Source of the DNA: Acetobacteraceae bacterium
GTDB lineage: Bacteria > Pseudomonadota > Alphaproteobacteria > Acetobacterales > Acetobacteraceae
Length of the DNA: 12,966 nucleotides
Assembly: GCA_003133265.1 (NCBI GenBank)
Contig: PKWQ01000425.1
Coordinates: 1-12,966 of the forward strand
Direction of reading: 5' to 3'
The number at the start of each line of letters is the position of its first letter. The stretch's first letter is position 1. The notes beneath the pieces were generated by a model that did no database searches, was not told the DNA's origin, and was given only the letters and a program-made list of their open reading frames with translations. Position numbers and translations under genes: made by a program. Below, in pieces: positions 1 to 6,579 of this stretch.

Positions 1-313
1 GCCGGAGGCGTTTGACGCGGTGCTTCTGATAGGCGGTGATTTCGCGGGCCAAGGGTAGCCTTGGATCAAAGCGCAAATGGGTGATCGAGGTAAATGCTGC
101 CTTCTCGACGGTCGAACCGAGGTCGAGCTTGCAAACGATCCCGCCCTCATCGCCCATGTAGTAAATCCACGTGACCGCACACTGCGCTGGGATCACGCCT
201 CCGGTCTGCCCCTGTAGCGATGCCTGGAGTTCTGGCGTCACGCGGGCCGGGATTGGCAAAGCCTCGTTCAGCTTCGCGATGAGGCGCTCGACGGTCTCTG
301 GATGGTCGATCAT
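1..313 (-). CDS. Unknown protein, 3' end outside the window, coupled to the IS66 remnant
   Basis: An open minus-strand frame runs from ATG at 313 to the window edge without a stop (104 codons visible, 3' end missing). The protein begins MIDHPETVERLIAKLNEALP and contains VTWIYYMGDEGG and a basic tail; I recognise no domain, signal peptide or membrane segment. Its ATG overlaps the TGA of the IS66 transposase remnant (ATGA), so the two would be translationally coupled. That suggests a passenger or accessory ORF of the IS66 element, or a host gene fused to its edge. Base composition is somewhat less GC-rich than the operons to the right, which fits acquired DNA. The reading frame is well supported by length and plausible codons; the function is unknown. 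Confidence 0.6.
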   Translation of the reverse strand, partial: MIDHPETVERLIAKLNEALPIPARVTPELQASLQGQTGGVIPAQCAVTWIYYMGDEGGIVCKLDLGSTVEKAAFTSITHLRFDPRLPLAREITAYQKHRVKRLR

Positions 314-810
314 GCGGCCAAGGCGCGTGGTTGGGTGCTCGCGCCGGTGCCGTTCGGTGCCTGCCAGTTCCAGGGCAGCAGGCTGTGCAGCTCATGAGAC
401 TTGGTTCGCCCGGAGACGACGCGTTCCAGCACATCGGTGAGCCAGGCCATCGGGTCGATTCCGTTCAGTTTCGCTGTCTGGATCAGCGTCATCGCGATCG
501 CCCAGTGCCGTGCACCACCGTCGGAACCGGCGAACAGCGCGTTCTTGCGGGTCAGGGTATTGGGTCGGATGGCCCGTTCGACCACGTTGGTGTCCATCTC
601 GACGCGACCGTCGTCGAGGGACACCACCAGGCCAGGCCAATGCCGTATCGCATAGCGAATGGCCTTCGCCAGGTCGGAGGCCGCGGACACGCGGCCGACA
701 TGGTCCTGCAACCAGGCATGCAGAGCGTCCACGATGGGTCGACTTCGCTCGTGGCGCGCCTGCTGGCGGTGCTCGGCGGGATGGCCGCGGATCTGACCGT
801 CCACGCAGCA
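310..810 (-). pseudogene. IS66-family transposase (TnpC), C-terminal fragment
   Basis: The frame encodes the typical C-terminal third of IS66 transposases. It has the helix-rich segment RHERSRPIVDALHAWL, then DDGRVEMDTNVVERAIRP carrying the third acidic residue (Glu) of the DDE triad, then KNALFAGSDGGARHWA and TAKLNGIDPMAWLTDVL, and a terminal LLPWNW. The zinc-finger/HTH N-terminus and the first two catalytic Asp residues are absent, so it cannot be active. The frame stays open upstream to about 855, but the residues before roughly 810 do not resemble the family, so I place the break there. It is followed by the ATGA-coupled ORF and lies only about 65 bp upstream of the cytochrome gene, whose original upstream region it probably replaced. 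Confidence 0.85.
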
Positions 811-874
811 CGCGAAACGGGGGAAGGATGCTTGCCCTTCCCCGGCTTCTCTCACGGAAAGAGCAATATCTTCG

Positions 875-1309
875 ATGGCAAAGCCGAATGATGGGGGCTA
901 CCCGCGCGCAGCGGTGCTGGGCGCGGTGCTGGTGGTCATGATCGCGGCGCTGGGGGGCGTGCTGGCGCCGCCGCGCGCGCGGGCGCAATCCGACGTGGAT
1001 ATCAGCAAGATCTTCTGGTGCAAGGACGGTGAGAACGGTGGCCAGACCGCGGACCAGTGCGCCGAAGTGCGCGACTTGATCCTGCAGAACTGCACGGCGT
1101 GCCACACCTTCGTGCCGATCGTGAAGGCACAGAAGACCGAGCAGGAATGGGACGCCACGCTCGGGCCGCACCGGTCGCGCCTGCCCGACCTCTCCGACGA
1201 CGATTACGCCAAGATCAGAGCGTACCTTGTGCCGCATTTCAACCTGCAGCACCCGAAGCCCGAGCTGCCGCCGGAACTGGAGAAGCTCGGCACCGGTCTG
1301 CCGTCGTAG
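875..1309 (+). CDS. Secreted small monohaem cytochrome c-like protein (CXXCH)
   Basis: 144 aa. An N-terminal signal peptide or anchor (hydrophobic residues about 12-32, then APPRARAQ) sends it to the periplasm. Residues 73-77 are C-T-A-C-H, the covalent haem c motif. A second cysteine pair (C49, C62) precedes it and could form a disulfide. There is no methionine after residue 22, so the sixth haem ligand cannot be the usual Met; candidates are H99, H121 or H126, all conserved in the next gene. The W-D-A-T-L...HR...LSD...IR.YL pattern recalls haem-binding domains of quinohaemoprotein dehydrogenases, but I cannot assign a named family. It is first in an operon with a paralogue, an MBOAT acyltransferase and an SGNH protein. 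The ATG at 875 is chosen because it gives a complete signal peptide; no good Shine-Dalgarno sequence is visible. Confidence 0.82.
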   Translation: MAKPNDGGYPRAAVLGAVLVVMIAALGGVLAPPRARAQSDVDISKIFWCKDGENGGQTADQCAEVRDLILQNCTACHTFVPIVKAQKTEQEWDATLGPHRSRLPDLSDDDYAKIRAYLVPHFNLQHPKPELPPELEKLGTGLPS

Positions 1310-1332
1310 CCGTGGAGGGCAAGGATCTGTCG

Positions 1333-1752
1333 GTGACGTTGCGGTTTGCACTAGTGCTGGGCGTGGCGGTCGCCGGGCTCGCGGGCGGCACGATGTGGTG
1401 GGGCGCCCGCGCTGACGACAGCCAGCTCAACCTGGACGCGGTGTTCCGCTGCACGGCGACCGATGCGGCGGGCAAACAGACCTGCGCCGAGGGGCGCGAG
1501 CTGATCCTGCAGAGCTGCACAGCGTGCCCCACCTTCGTGCGCATCGCCAGAGCGCAGAAGACCGAGGCGCAGTGGGACGCGACGCTGAGCGTGCACCGGC
1601 TGCGCACCGTCAACCTCAGCGACGAGCAGTTCGCGCGGGTGCGACAATACCTCGTCTCGCACTTCAACCCCGAGCATCCGCAGCCCGCGGTGCCGCCCGA
1701 ACTGCTGAAGCTCGGGAACAACCTTCGCAGTCCCGCCGCCGGGCCGTTGTGA
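1333..1752 (+). CDS. Second cytochrome c-like paralogue with a degenerate haem motif (CXXCP)
   Basis: 139 aa from GTG 1333, chosen because AAGGA (1321-1325) lies 7 nt upstream and a clean signal peptide follows (hydrophobic residues 4-22, then ARADD). An in-frame GTG at 1312 is the alternative. It is clearly a tandem duplicate of the preceding protein: both share RELILQ/RDLILQ, CTAC, AQKTE, WDATL, HR, LSD, YLV.HFN, HP.P and PPEL. The second cysteine pair (C40, C51) is kept. The haem motif reads C62-T-A-C65-P66: the ligand His codon CAC of the paralogue is CCC here (1528-1530), a one-base change. Covalent attachment might still occur, but the proximal ligand is gone, so this is either a decayed cytochrome or one with a different role. 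It starts 23 nt after the first gene and ends 10 nt before the MBOAT gene. Confidence 0.75.
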   Translation: MTLRFALVLGVAVAGLAGGTMWWGARADDSQLNLDAVFRCTATDAAGKQTCAEGRELILQSCTACPTFVRIARAQKTEAQWDATLSVHRLRTVNLSDEQFARVRQYLVSHFNPEHPQPAVPPELLKLGNNLRSPAAGPL

Positions 1753-1762
1753 GCTTCGCGCC

Positions 1763-3202
1763 ATGCTGTTCAGCTCGCTGACGTTCCTCGGCTTCTTCGG
1801 GATCGTCGCCGTGCTCCACTATTCGGCGCCGGCGCGCTGGCGCTGGGCGTTCCTGTTGCTCGTCAGCCTGTATTTCTATTCGACGTTCCGGGCGGAGTAT
1901 GTGCTGCTGCTCTGCTATGCCGCCGCGGTGGCCTATGGCGCGGGGTGGAAGCTGGCGAGGTGGCGGGGGACGCACGCCGGCCGGGTGCTGCTCGTCGGCG
2001 CGGTAGTGGCGGAACTGGCGGCGCTGGGCATATTCAAGTATTTCAACTTCGTGGCGGGATCGCTGGATGCGCTGTCGCGCCCGCTCGCTGACATCGCGTT
2101 GCCGCGGCTCGGCCTCGTGCTGCCGGTCGGTCTCTCGTTCTTCACCTTCTCCTGCGTTAGCTACCTGATCGACGTACATCGCGGCCGCATCGAAGCCGAG
2201 CGCCATCCCGGCCGGCTTGCTGTTTATGTGGCGTTCTTCCCCAAGCTGCTGGCCGGCCCGATCGAGCGGGCGGGCCCGTTCCTGGCACAACTCGCCGTGC
2301 CCGCCCGCTTCGATGCCGACCGCGTCGCCGCGGGCGCGCAACTGATGCTGTGGGGATTGTTCAAGAAGGTGGTGATCGCGGACCGGCTGGCGGTGTTCGC
2401 CGATGCCGGATTCGCCGCACCGGCGTTCGCCTCGCCGGTCGCGTTGGTGCTCGCCGTCTATTGCTATGCCTTCCAGATCTACTGCGACTTCTCCGGCTAT
2501 TACGACATCGCGATCGGCGCGGCGCGCGTGCTCGGCTTCGACCTGATGGGGAATTTCCGCAGGCCCTATTTGGCACGGTCGATACACGAGTTCTGGAGCC
2601 GGCGCTGGCACATCTCGCTGATGGCCTGGTTCCGCGACTACCTCTACATACCCCTCGGCGGCAGCCGTGTGTCGCTGCCCCTGCGCCACCTGAATGTGTT
2701 GGCGGTGTTCTTGGTCAGCGGCCTATGGCACGGCGCAAACTGGACCTTCGTGGTGTGGGGTGGATTGAACGGATTGTATCAGATCATTCATGCCGCGCTT
2801 GGCGGCGCGCGCGGGCGGCTGGCGCGGCGGCTCCGCCTGCCGGCATGGCTCACGGCGGCGGCGAGCGTGCTACTGACCTTCCACTTGATCGCGTTCGCCT
2901 GGATCTTTTTTCGGGCAGCCTCGCTCAAGGATGCGGTGACGGTGATCACGCGCATCCATGCGGCGCTGCCGCGGCTTGGCGTGTTCGCGCGCAACTACAA
3001 CTGGACCGGGGAGTTCGGGCTTGCGGTCGTTTTGGTCTCGTTCCTGATCAGCGTGGAGGTGCTCGACGAGCGGATCGGCGTGCGCGCTGTTCTGGCACGA
3101 TGGCCGGTGGCGGTGCGATGGGGTGCCTATTACGGGCTGATGGCGGCGCTGCTTGTGCTCGGCGTGTGGGGCCTGAACCGGTTCGTCTACATGCAGTTCT
3201 AG
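1763..3202 (+). CDS. MBOAT-family O-acyltransferase, AlgI-like
   Basis: 479 aa, the usual length for AlgI-type membrane-bound O-acyltransferases. These move an acetyl group from a cytoplasmic donor across the inner membrane to a periplasmic partner that modifies a polysaccharide or cell-wall polymer. Many hydrophobic helices run from residue 1 to the C-terminus. Family motifs are all present: F-Y-S-T-F near residue 38, FPKLLAGPIER (159-169), CDFSGYYDIAIG (241-252), FWSRRWHISL (277-286), RDYLYIPLGGSR (291-302), and SGLWHGANWTFVVWG (319-333) with the conserved His323. It sits 10 nt after the second cytochrome-like gene and 14 nt before the SGNH gene, so all are probably one transcript. The acceptor polymer cannot be read from the sequence. 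No truncation or missing key residue is seen. Confidence 0.93.
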   Translation: MLFSSLTFLGFFGIVAVLHYSAPARWRWAFLLLVSLYFYSTFRAEYVLLLCYAAAVAYGAGWKLARWRGTHAGRVLLVGAVVAELAALGIFKYFNFVAGSLDALSRPLADIALPRLGLVLPVGLSFFTFSCVSYLIDVHRGRIEAERHPGRLAVYVAFFPKLLAGPIERAGPFLAQLAVPARFDADRVAAGAQLMLWGLFKKVVIADRLAVFADAGFAAPAFASPVALVLAVYCYAFQIYCDFSGYYDIAIGAARVLGFDLMGNFRRPYLARSIHEFWSRRWHISLMAWFRDYLYIPLGGSRVSLPLRHLNVLAVFLVSGLWHGANWTFVVWGGLNGLYQIIHAALGGARGRLARRLRLPAWLTAAASVLLTFHLIAFAWIFFRAASLKDAVTVITRIHAALPRLGVFARNYNWTGEFGLAVVLVSFLISVEVLDERIGVRAVLARWPVAVRWGAYYGLMAALLVLGVWGLNRFVYMQF

Positions 3203-3216
3203 CGCGGTGAAATCAG

Positions 3217-4176
3217 ATGGCGTCTGGTCCAGGTGTGGCCCTCGGGATACGCAAGCGGCGCGCGATCCTGTTCGTGCTGATCGGATTGCTTCTCTACCTA
3301 TGCCTCTACGCCGCGTCGGAGGCGCTGGTCTACCACTACGGGCAGCGCAACCGGTTCTTCATGATCGGCACCGCGCCGTTGCGGCAATACGACTACGTCA
3401 TCGTCGGCGCCTCGCACGCCATGCCGTTCGACTTCGAGGACATGAACCGGCTGCTGCAGGAGGCGAGTGGGACGCACATCATCAATCTCTCGATCGAAGG
3501 CGGCGGGGTACTGCCGGCGCGGTTGATGGTCGATTATTTCCTGGCTGCGCACACGACGCGCAACGTGCTTTACTTCCTCGACTCGTTTGCGTTCCAGTCG
3601 GCGCAGTGGAACGAGGCGCGGGTGGCCGATGCCAGCGCATTCGCGCGCGCGCCGTTCGATCCCGCCCTGGTTGCGACGCTATGGCGATATCCCTGGGCAC
3701 AGCCGAATCTGCCCGACTATCTCAGCGGCTTCTCCAAGATCAACAACCCCGGCCGGTTCGAGCCGGATGTGACCGAAGCTGAGGCGAAGAATTTTCACAC
3801 GGTCTATCGGCCGATCGCCTATCTCGACCGGCAGCGCATCCAGTATATGTATCCCACCAGGCCGGACCCTGCGACCGTGCAGCGTTACCGTGACGCCTTC
3901 ACGGATTTCGCCCGCTTCCTGCGCGAGCGCGGCATCCGGCTGATCGTGATCCGGCCGCCGATCCCGGCGCGCTTCGCCGGGTTGATCCCCGGCGAGGCTG
4001 AGTTCGGAACCGAGATCGCCGAAATGGCGCGACAACAGGACATTGTATTCCGGGATTGATCGGGGGCGGTAGCAAAGGACGCGCTCTATTACAACTCCGA
4101 CCATCTTAACCGTGACGGGGTGCTGCAATTCTCCAAGGCGCAGCTGGTGCAGTTGCTCGTGCAATACCGCGAGTAA
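3217..4176 (+). pseudogene. Membrane-anchored SGNH-type esterase/acyltransferase interrupted by an in-frame TGA
   Basis: The first 280 codons (3217-4056) begin with a cytoplasmic basic stretch and one membrane helix (about residues 16-36). A periplasmic domain follows with DYVIVGASHAMPF, where S66 is the likely nucleophile of the SGNH/GDSL fold. TGA stands at 4057-4059. The same frame then continues for 38 codons to TAA at 4174-4176 and encodes ALYYNSDHLNRDGVL, the typical Asp/His catalytic block of this fold. The coding frame is thus one gene of 319 codons broken by a nonsense codon, probably TGG to TGA. Downstream of an MBOAT, such proteins act as the periplasmic half of polymer O-acetylation (compare AlgJ, AlgX and PatB pairings). 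As read, the 280-aa product lacks the catalytic His and should be inactive unless TGA is read through or is a sequencing error. Confidence 0.82.
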
Positions 4177-4604
4177 ACGGAATCAACGACCGGGCCAGTG
4201 CCGGACACGGCTCGGGTGTCGAAGAGCCGAACCGGGACCCCGCTCAAATTCGTATGAGTTCCTCACCGGAACGACCGACCCGCCGTGAACGAAAGTCGTC
4301 AAATCCACGGAGGCCAGAACTCACGAAACAGCCTTCTGGTACGCATAAGCGGACAAAAGTGGAACGGCGGCGGCAATTTTTGTGGTTCTGCGGGCATTTA
4401 TGCCTTTCCGCCGTCCATGGTGGGATTGTGGGCGGGTGACGGCAAACAACTGATTTCCGTCATCCACTAAAACTGGCCTCTACGCCTGGAAAGTCGGCCA
4501 GATTTTCTGTGCGGAAAACCATGGCGGATTGGGTTGAAGTAGGGATGGTGCCGTGCTTCCCGGCTGCCTCATAGCTTCTAACGAAACGGCCTTCTGGATC
4601 GAAT
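4177..4604. other. Non-coding stretch with small repeats and a possible cruciform
   Basis: No convincing gene is visible. The frames of about 61 codons here lack protein-like composition and any recognisable motif. Visible structure: arms CGGCTC/GAGCCG at 4208-4213 and 4224-4229, without a T-run. A compound structure has ACGGCGG (4364-4370) paired with CCGCCGT (4408-4414) around a small stem GGCAT/ATGCC (4393-4404). Two related copies of ACGAAACRGCCTTCTGG occur at 4323-4339 and 4581-4597. The stretch separates the plus-strand acylation operon from the minus-strand hicAB-recombinase unit and may be the left edge of an insertion. Confidence 0.5.
4323..4597. repeat. Direct repeat pair, 17 bp with one mismatch
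   Basis: ACGAAACAGCCTTCTGG at 4323-4339 recurs as ACGAAACGGCCTTCTGG at 4581-4597. Weaker similarity extends the match to roughly 26 bp (4320-4345 against 4578-4603). The right copy ends just before the hicB stop codon. It could mark the edge of inserted DNA or a small duplication; no function can be read from it. Confidence 0.5.
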
Positions 4605-5003
4605 CTATGCGGCGCGCTCTTCCAGCGTCAGATGGGCGATATAGCCGGAACGGCTTTCACCGGCGGCGCGGGCCAGGGCATCAAGACGCTTCAGCACCCG
4701 CCGCGGCAGGGTGATGTTCACCCGCTCAATTGTGTCATCGAGCAAGGCCGGATCCAGCGTGATGACGCCGAAGGTCCATCCGGCGTAGTCCGGCAGCCGG
4801 CGCAGGGCTTCCAGGTTGGACGGCGGGGGAATGGCGCTGCCCGCGTCCAGCGCGGCATCGATCCAGGCGGCCGCAGCTTCCTCGGCGCCGGCCATGGCGT
4901 CGTCGAGCGTGTCGCCGGCGGAGAAACAGCCGGGCAGATCGGGCACGATCACGCCGAAGACGGTGGTGTCGGTTCCGGGTTCGATGGCGATGGGATAGCG
5001 CAT
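4605..5003 (-). CDS. hicB: HicB-family antitoxin with C-terminal ribbon-helix-helix
   Basis: 132 aa. The N-terminal half is the degenerate RNase H-like HicB fold, with Y3-P-I-A-I-E and the hallmark PDLPGCFSAGDT (21-32), then the acidic helix A-E-E-A-A-A-A-W. The C-terminus (about 94-132) is a ribbon-helix-helix DNA-binding domain starting RVNITLPRRVLKRLDALAR. HicB binds and neutralises HicA and usually represses its own operon through the RHH part. The gene follows hicA by 9 nt; its Shine-Dalgarno AAGGAG (5009-5014) overlaps the hicA stop codon TAA, which couples their translation. All family features are present. The partner and the order toxin-antitoxin are typical of hicAB loci. Confidence 0.93.
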   Translation of the reverse strand: MRYPIAIEPGTDTTVFGVIVPDLPGCFSAGDTLDDAMAGAEEAAAAWIDAALDAGSAIPPPSNLEALRRLPDYAGWTFGVITLDPALLDDTIERVNITLPRRVLKRLDALARAAGESRSGYIAHLTLEERAA

Positions 5004-5008
5004 GCTCT

Positions 5009-5014
5009 CTCCTT
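5009..5014 (-). promoter_or_regulatory. Ribosome binding site of hicB overlapping the hicA stop
   Basis: On the minus strand AAGGAG lies 5 nt before the hicB ATG, and its AA belongs to the TAA stop of hicA. This fixes the hicB start and suggests that antitoxin translation depends on ribosomes finishing hicA. Confidence 0.8.
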
Positions 5015-5192
5015 ACAGGCCGGCCTGTTTGCGGATCGCCGCCACCAGGCCGGTGCCGAGATCCTTTTTCGGGTGGGGCACCACGACATGACCGGGGCGG
5101 TCGGGATGCTTGAACACATGATGGGAGCCACGCACCCGATCCAGGATCCATCCAGCCGCTTTCAGGTCCCGGATCAGCTCGGCGCTTTTCAT
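5013..5192 (-). CDS. hicA: HicA-family mRNA interferase toxin
   Basis: 59 aa, the usual HicA size. A small double-stranded-RNA-binding-like fold starts MKSAELIRDLKAAGW and contains RGSHHVFKHP, where H24 is the expected catalytic histidine. The typical end is GTGLVAAIRKQAGL. HicA cleaves mRNA and stops growth until HicB binds it. The start at 5192 matches the family N-terminus; the frame remains open far upstream, and an ATG at 5204 is possible but would add a non-family MIRT. There is no Shine-Dalgarno sequence before 5192. A possible -10 element (TATGAT, 5200-5205) sits 7 nt from the ATG, so the transcript may be leaderless. It is followed directly by hicB. Confidence 0.92.
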   Translation of the reverse strand: MKSAELIRDLKAAGWILDRVRGSHHVFKHPDRPGHVVVPHPKKDLGTGLVAAIRKQAGL

Positions 5193-5193
5193 G

Positions 5194-5210
5194 GTGCGTA
5201 TCATACACAC
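5194..5210. promoter_or_regulatory. Palindromic operator and -10 candidate in front of hicA
   Basis: GTGCGTATCATACACAC is a 17-bp near-perfect palindrome (7 of 8 pairs, centre at 5202). It covers a minus-strand -10-like TATGAT and ends 2 bp from the hicA start codon. HicB antitoxins with a ribbon-helix-helix domain bind such inverted repeats to repress their operon, so this is the best operator candidate. A matching -35 is weak (TGGCGT at 17-bp spacing). Confidence 0.5.
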
Positions 5211-5251
5211 GATGGCGCGGCGACGCCAGGTCGATTTCGCCGTTGAGCTGC

Positions 5252-5267
5252 GATAACGGGAATTATC
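5252..5267. repeat. Small inverted repeat GATAA/TTATC upstream of hicA
   Basis: GATAACGGGAATTATC has 5-bp arms around a 6-nt centre, about 60 bp upstream of the hicA start and between hicA and the recombinase gene. It may be a second regulator site or an accessory recombinase site. AT-rich arms in a GC-rich setting are noticeable, but a 5-bp stem can arise by chance. Confidence 0.3.
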
Positions 5268-5337
5268 ATAGGTGATATGGGTTCGCCGTCTCGCGAGCAG
5301 AGAGGTGAGGCGTGTAGGCCGAGATATGGGCTTTCGG

Positions 5338-6363
5338 TCAAAGACCGACCTTGCCAGCCGGGCTGGTCTGGCCGAGCTTTGCCCGCCGGACATAGCTGCG
5401 CATGGTGGTCAGGCTGCGGTGCCGCGTGTGGCCCATGATCTCCTCGTCCGGCACGCCGTTGCGGTAGGCGGTCGTCACAAAGCCGGCCCGCAGGCCGTGC
5501 GGGCTGACCGGCTCGGACAAGGTCCCCTTCAGCCCAGCCTGGGCGGCGCGCTTCAGCAGGATTTGGCGCACCGCGTCCGGACTCAGCCGCGCCGTCTCAA
5601 CGACGCCGCCGCGGTTGACCTTGCGGAAGAGGGGACCCGCGGTGACCTCGGCCGCTGCTAGCCAGGTCCGCAAGGCCGCCACCGGGCAAGTCTCGTCGGA
5701 TCGGCCACGGGGAATGGTGATTTCGGCACCTTCCCCCTCCGTGTCGGTCTTGGAGCGTTCGATCAGCAGCGTGAGGCCGTCGTCGGTCCAGGTGACGTGC
5801 CCGACATCCAGGCCGACCAGCTCCGAGCGACGCAAGGCGCCCGCGAAGCCGAGCAGGAACAGGGCGCGGTCGCGGGCGCCGGCGAGGGTGGCCCCGCAGG
5901 CACGGCTCAGCTTTCTGATCTCCGTCGTGGTCAGCGCCGCCGCGCGCCGGGAGCGGCCACCATGCGTGCGCCCAATGCCGCGCAGCGTCTCGCGGATCGC
6001 CGGGTGTTTGGTGTCGAGCGGATGGCCCGCCACGCCACAAGCGCGGGCAATGGCCGCGACGCGGCGGCGCAAGGTCGGCATGGCGTAGCCTTCGCCGGCG
6101 GCGGCAAGATAGGCGCCGACGATGTCGGGGGTGGCCGGCATCGGCGGAAGACCATGTTTGCCGCACCAGGCCTCGAAGTTGGCGAGGTCGGCGGCGTAGG
6201 CCCGCAGTGTTGCAGGTGCATCCGCTGCGTCCTGGTAGGCCTGGGACTTCGCCAGCGCCATGGCGGCGCGCGCGGTCGGCGGCTTGGCGCCGTCCAGGCG
6301 GGAGAGCTGGCGCCTGCGGGCTTCGGAGAACGAACGGACCATATTGAGCCGTATACCACACAT
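5338..6363 (-). CDS. Tyrosine recombinase / site-specific integrase
   Basis: 341 aa. Residues about 35-135 form the helical core-binding (SAM-like) domain, including ATLRAYAADLANFEAWC. The catalytic domain follows with every active-site residue visible: R178 in GALRRSEL, K205 in RSKTD, H289 and R292 in HGLRAGF, H315 in TRHRSL and nucleophile Y324 in MRSYVRRA. It cuts and rejoins DNA at specific sites, as integrases of phages, plasmids and islands do. ATG 6363 is the longest start; ATG 6342 (MVRSFSEARRR) is also plausible and neither has a clear Shine-Dalgarno sequence. It lies 145 bp upstream of hicA on the same strand, which suggests a small mobile unit with an addiction module. There is no sign of decay. 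A perfect 6-bp hairpin, TCGGTC/GACCGA (5334-5348), covers its stop. Confidence 0.93.
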   Translation of the reverse strand: MCGIRLNMVRSFSEARRRQLSRLDGAKPPTARAAMALAKSQAYQDAADAPATLRAYAADLANFEAWCGKHGLPPMPATPDIVGAYLAAAGEGYAMPTLRRRVAAIARACGVAGHPLDTKHPAIRETLRGIGRTHGGRSRRAAALTTTEIRKLSRACGATLAGARDRALFLLGFAGALRRSELVGLDVGHVTWTDDGLTLLIERSKTDTEGEGAEITIPRGRSDETCPVAALRTWLAAAEVTAGPLFRKVNRGGVVETARLSPDAVRQILLKRAAQAGLKGTLSEPVSPHGLRAGFVTTAYRNGVPDEEIMGHTRHRSLTTMRSYVRRAKLGQTSPAGKVGL

Positions 6364-6579
6364 TAAGACGTGATAATCGCCCTTCTCGCGTCTTATATTC
6401 AGGGTTATGTGGCGACGTTCCTGTCGCTTTCGTCGCCACGGCGCGCGGCGTCAACGAAGGCCACAAGCCAAGGTCATCACAGCCGGTCGAGTGTAGTCCT
6501 TGCTGGACGCCGTCCTGCGCCGCGACAATCAGGACGAATGTCACCCAGATTGTTGCGCTACACCGCCCTCAAACCCGCC
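6364..6579. other. Non-coding stretch upstream of the recombinase, with a 9-bp hairpin
   Basis: No gene-like frame is seen. GTGGCGACG (6409-6417) and CGTCGCCAC (6431-6439) form a perfect 9-bp inverted repeat around 13 nt. The pair lies about 45 bp upstream of the recombinase start, where operators or recombination sites are often found. No T-run follows on either strand, so it is not an obvious terminator. Confidence 0.45.

Noticed and set aside
1057..1332. Long plus-strand frame starting inside the first cytochrome gene
   Set aside because: The part before 1312 is an out-of-frame reading of the first cytochrome gene; only the portion from GTG 1333 is protein-like.
1664..2689. Long minus-strand frame opposite the MBOAT gene
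   Set aside because: The composition (Gln, Arg, Glu, His runs) is that of a GC-rich shadow frame, while the plus strand holds every MBOAT motif.
4057..4059. TGA read as selenocysteine in the SGNH gene
   Set aside because: The bases after TGA do not form a convincing SECIS-like hairpin, and SGNH proteins are not known selenoproteins. A nonsense mutation is simpler.
5334..5348. Hairpin at the recombinase stop as an intrinsic terminator
   Set aside because: The stem is perfect but only 6 bp, and no T-run follows on the minus strand.
5597..6544. Long frame overlapping the recombinase on the same strand
   Set aside because: Composition is Arg/His/Pro-rich, and the other frame carries all recombinase catalytic residues.
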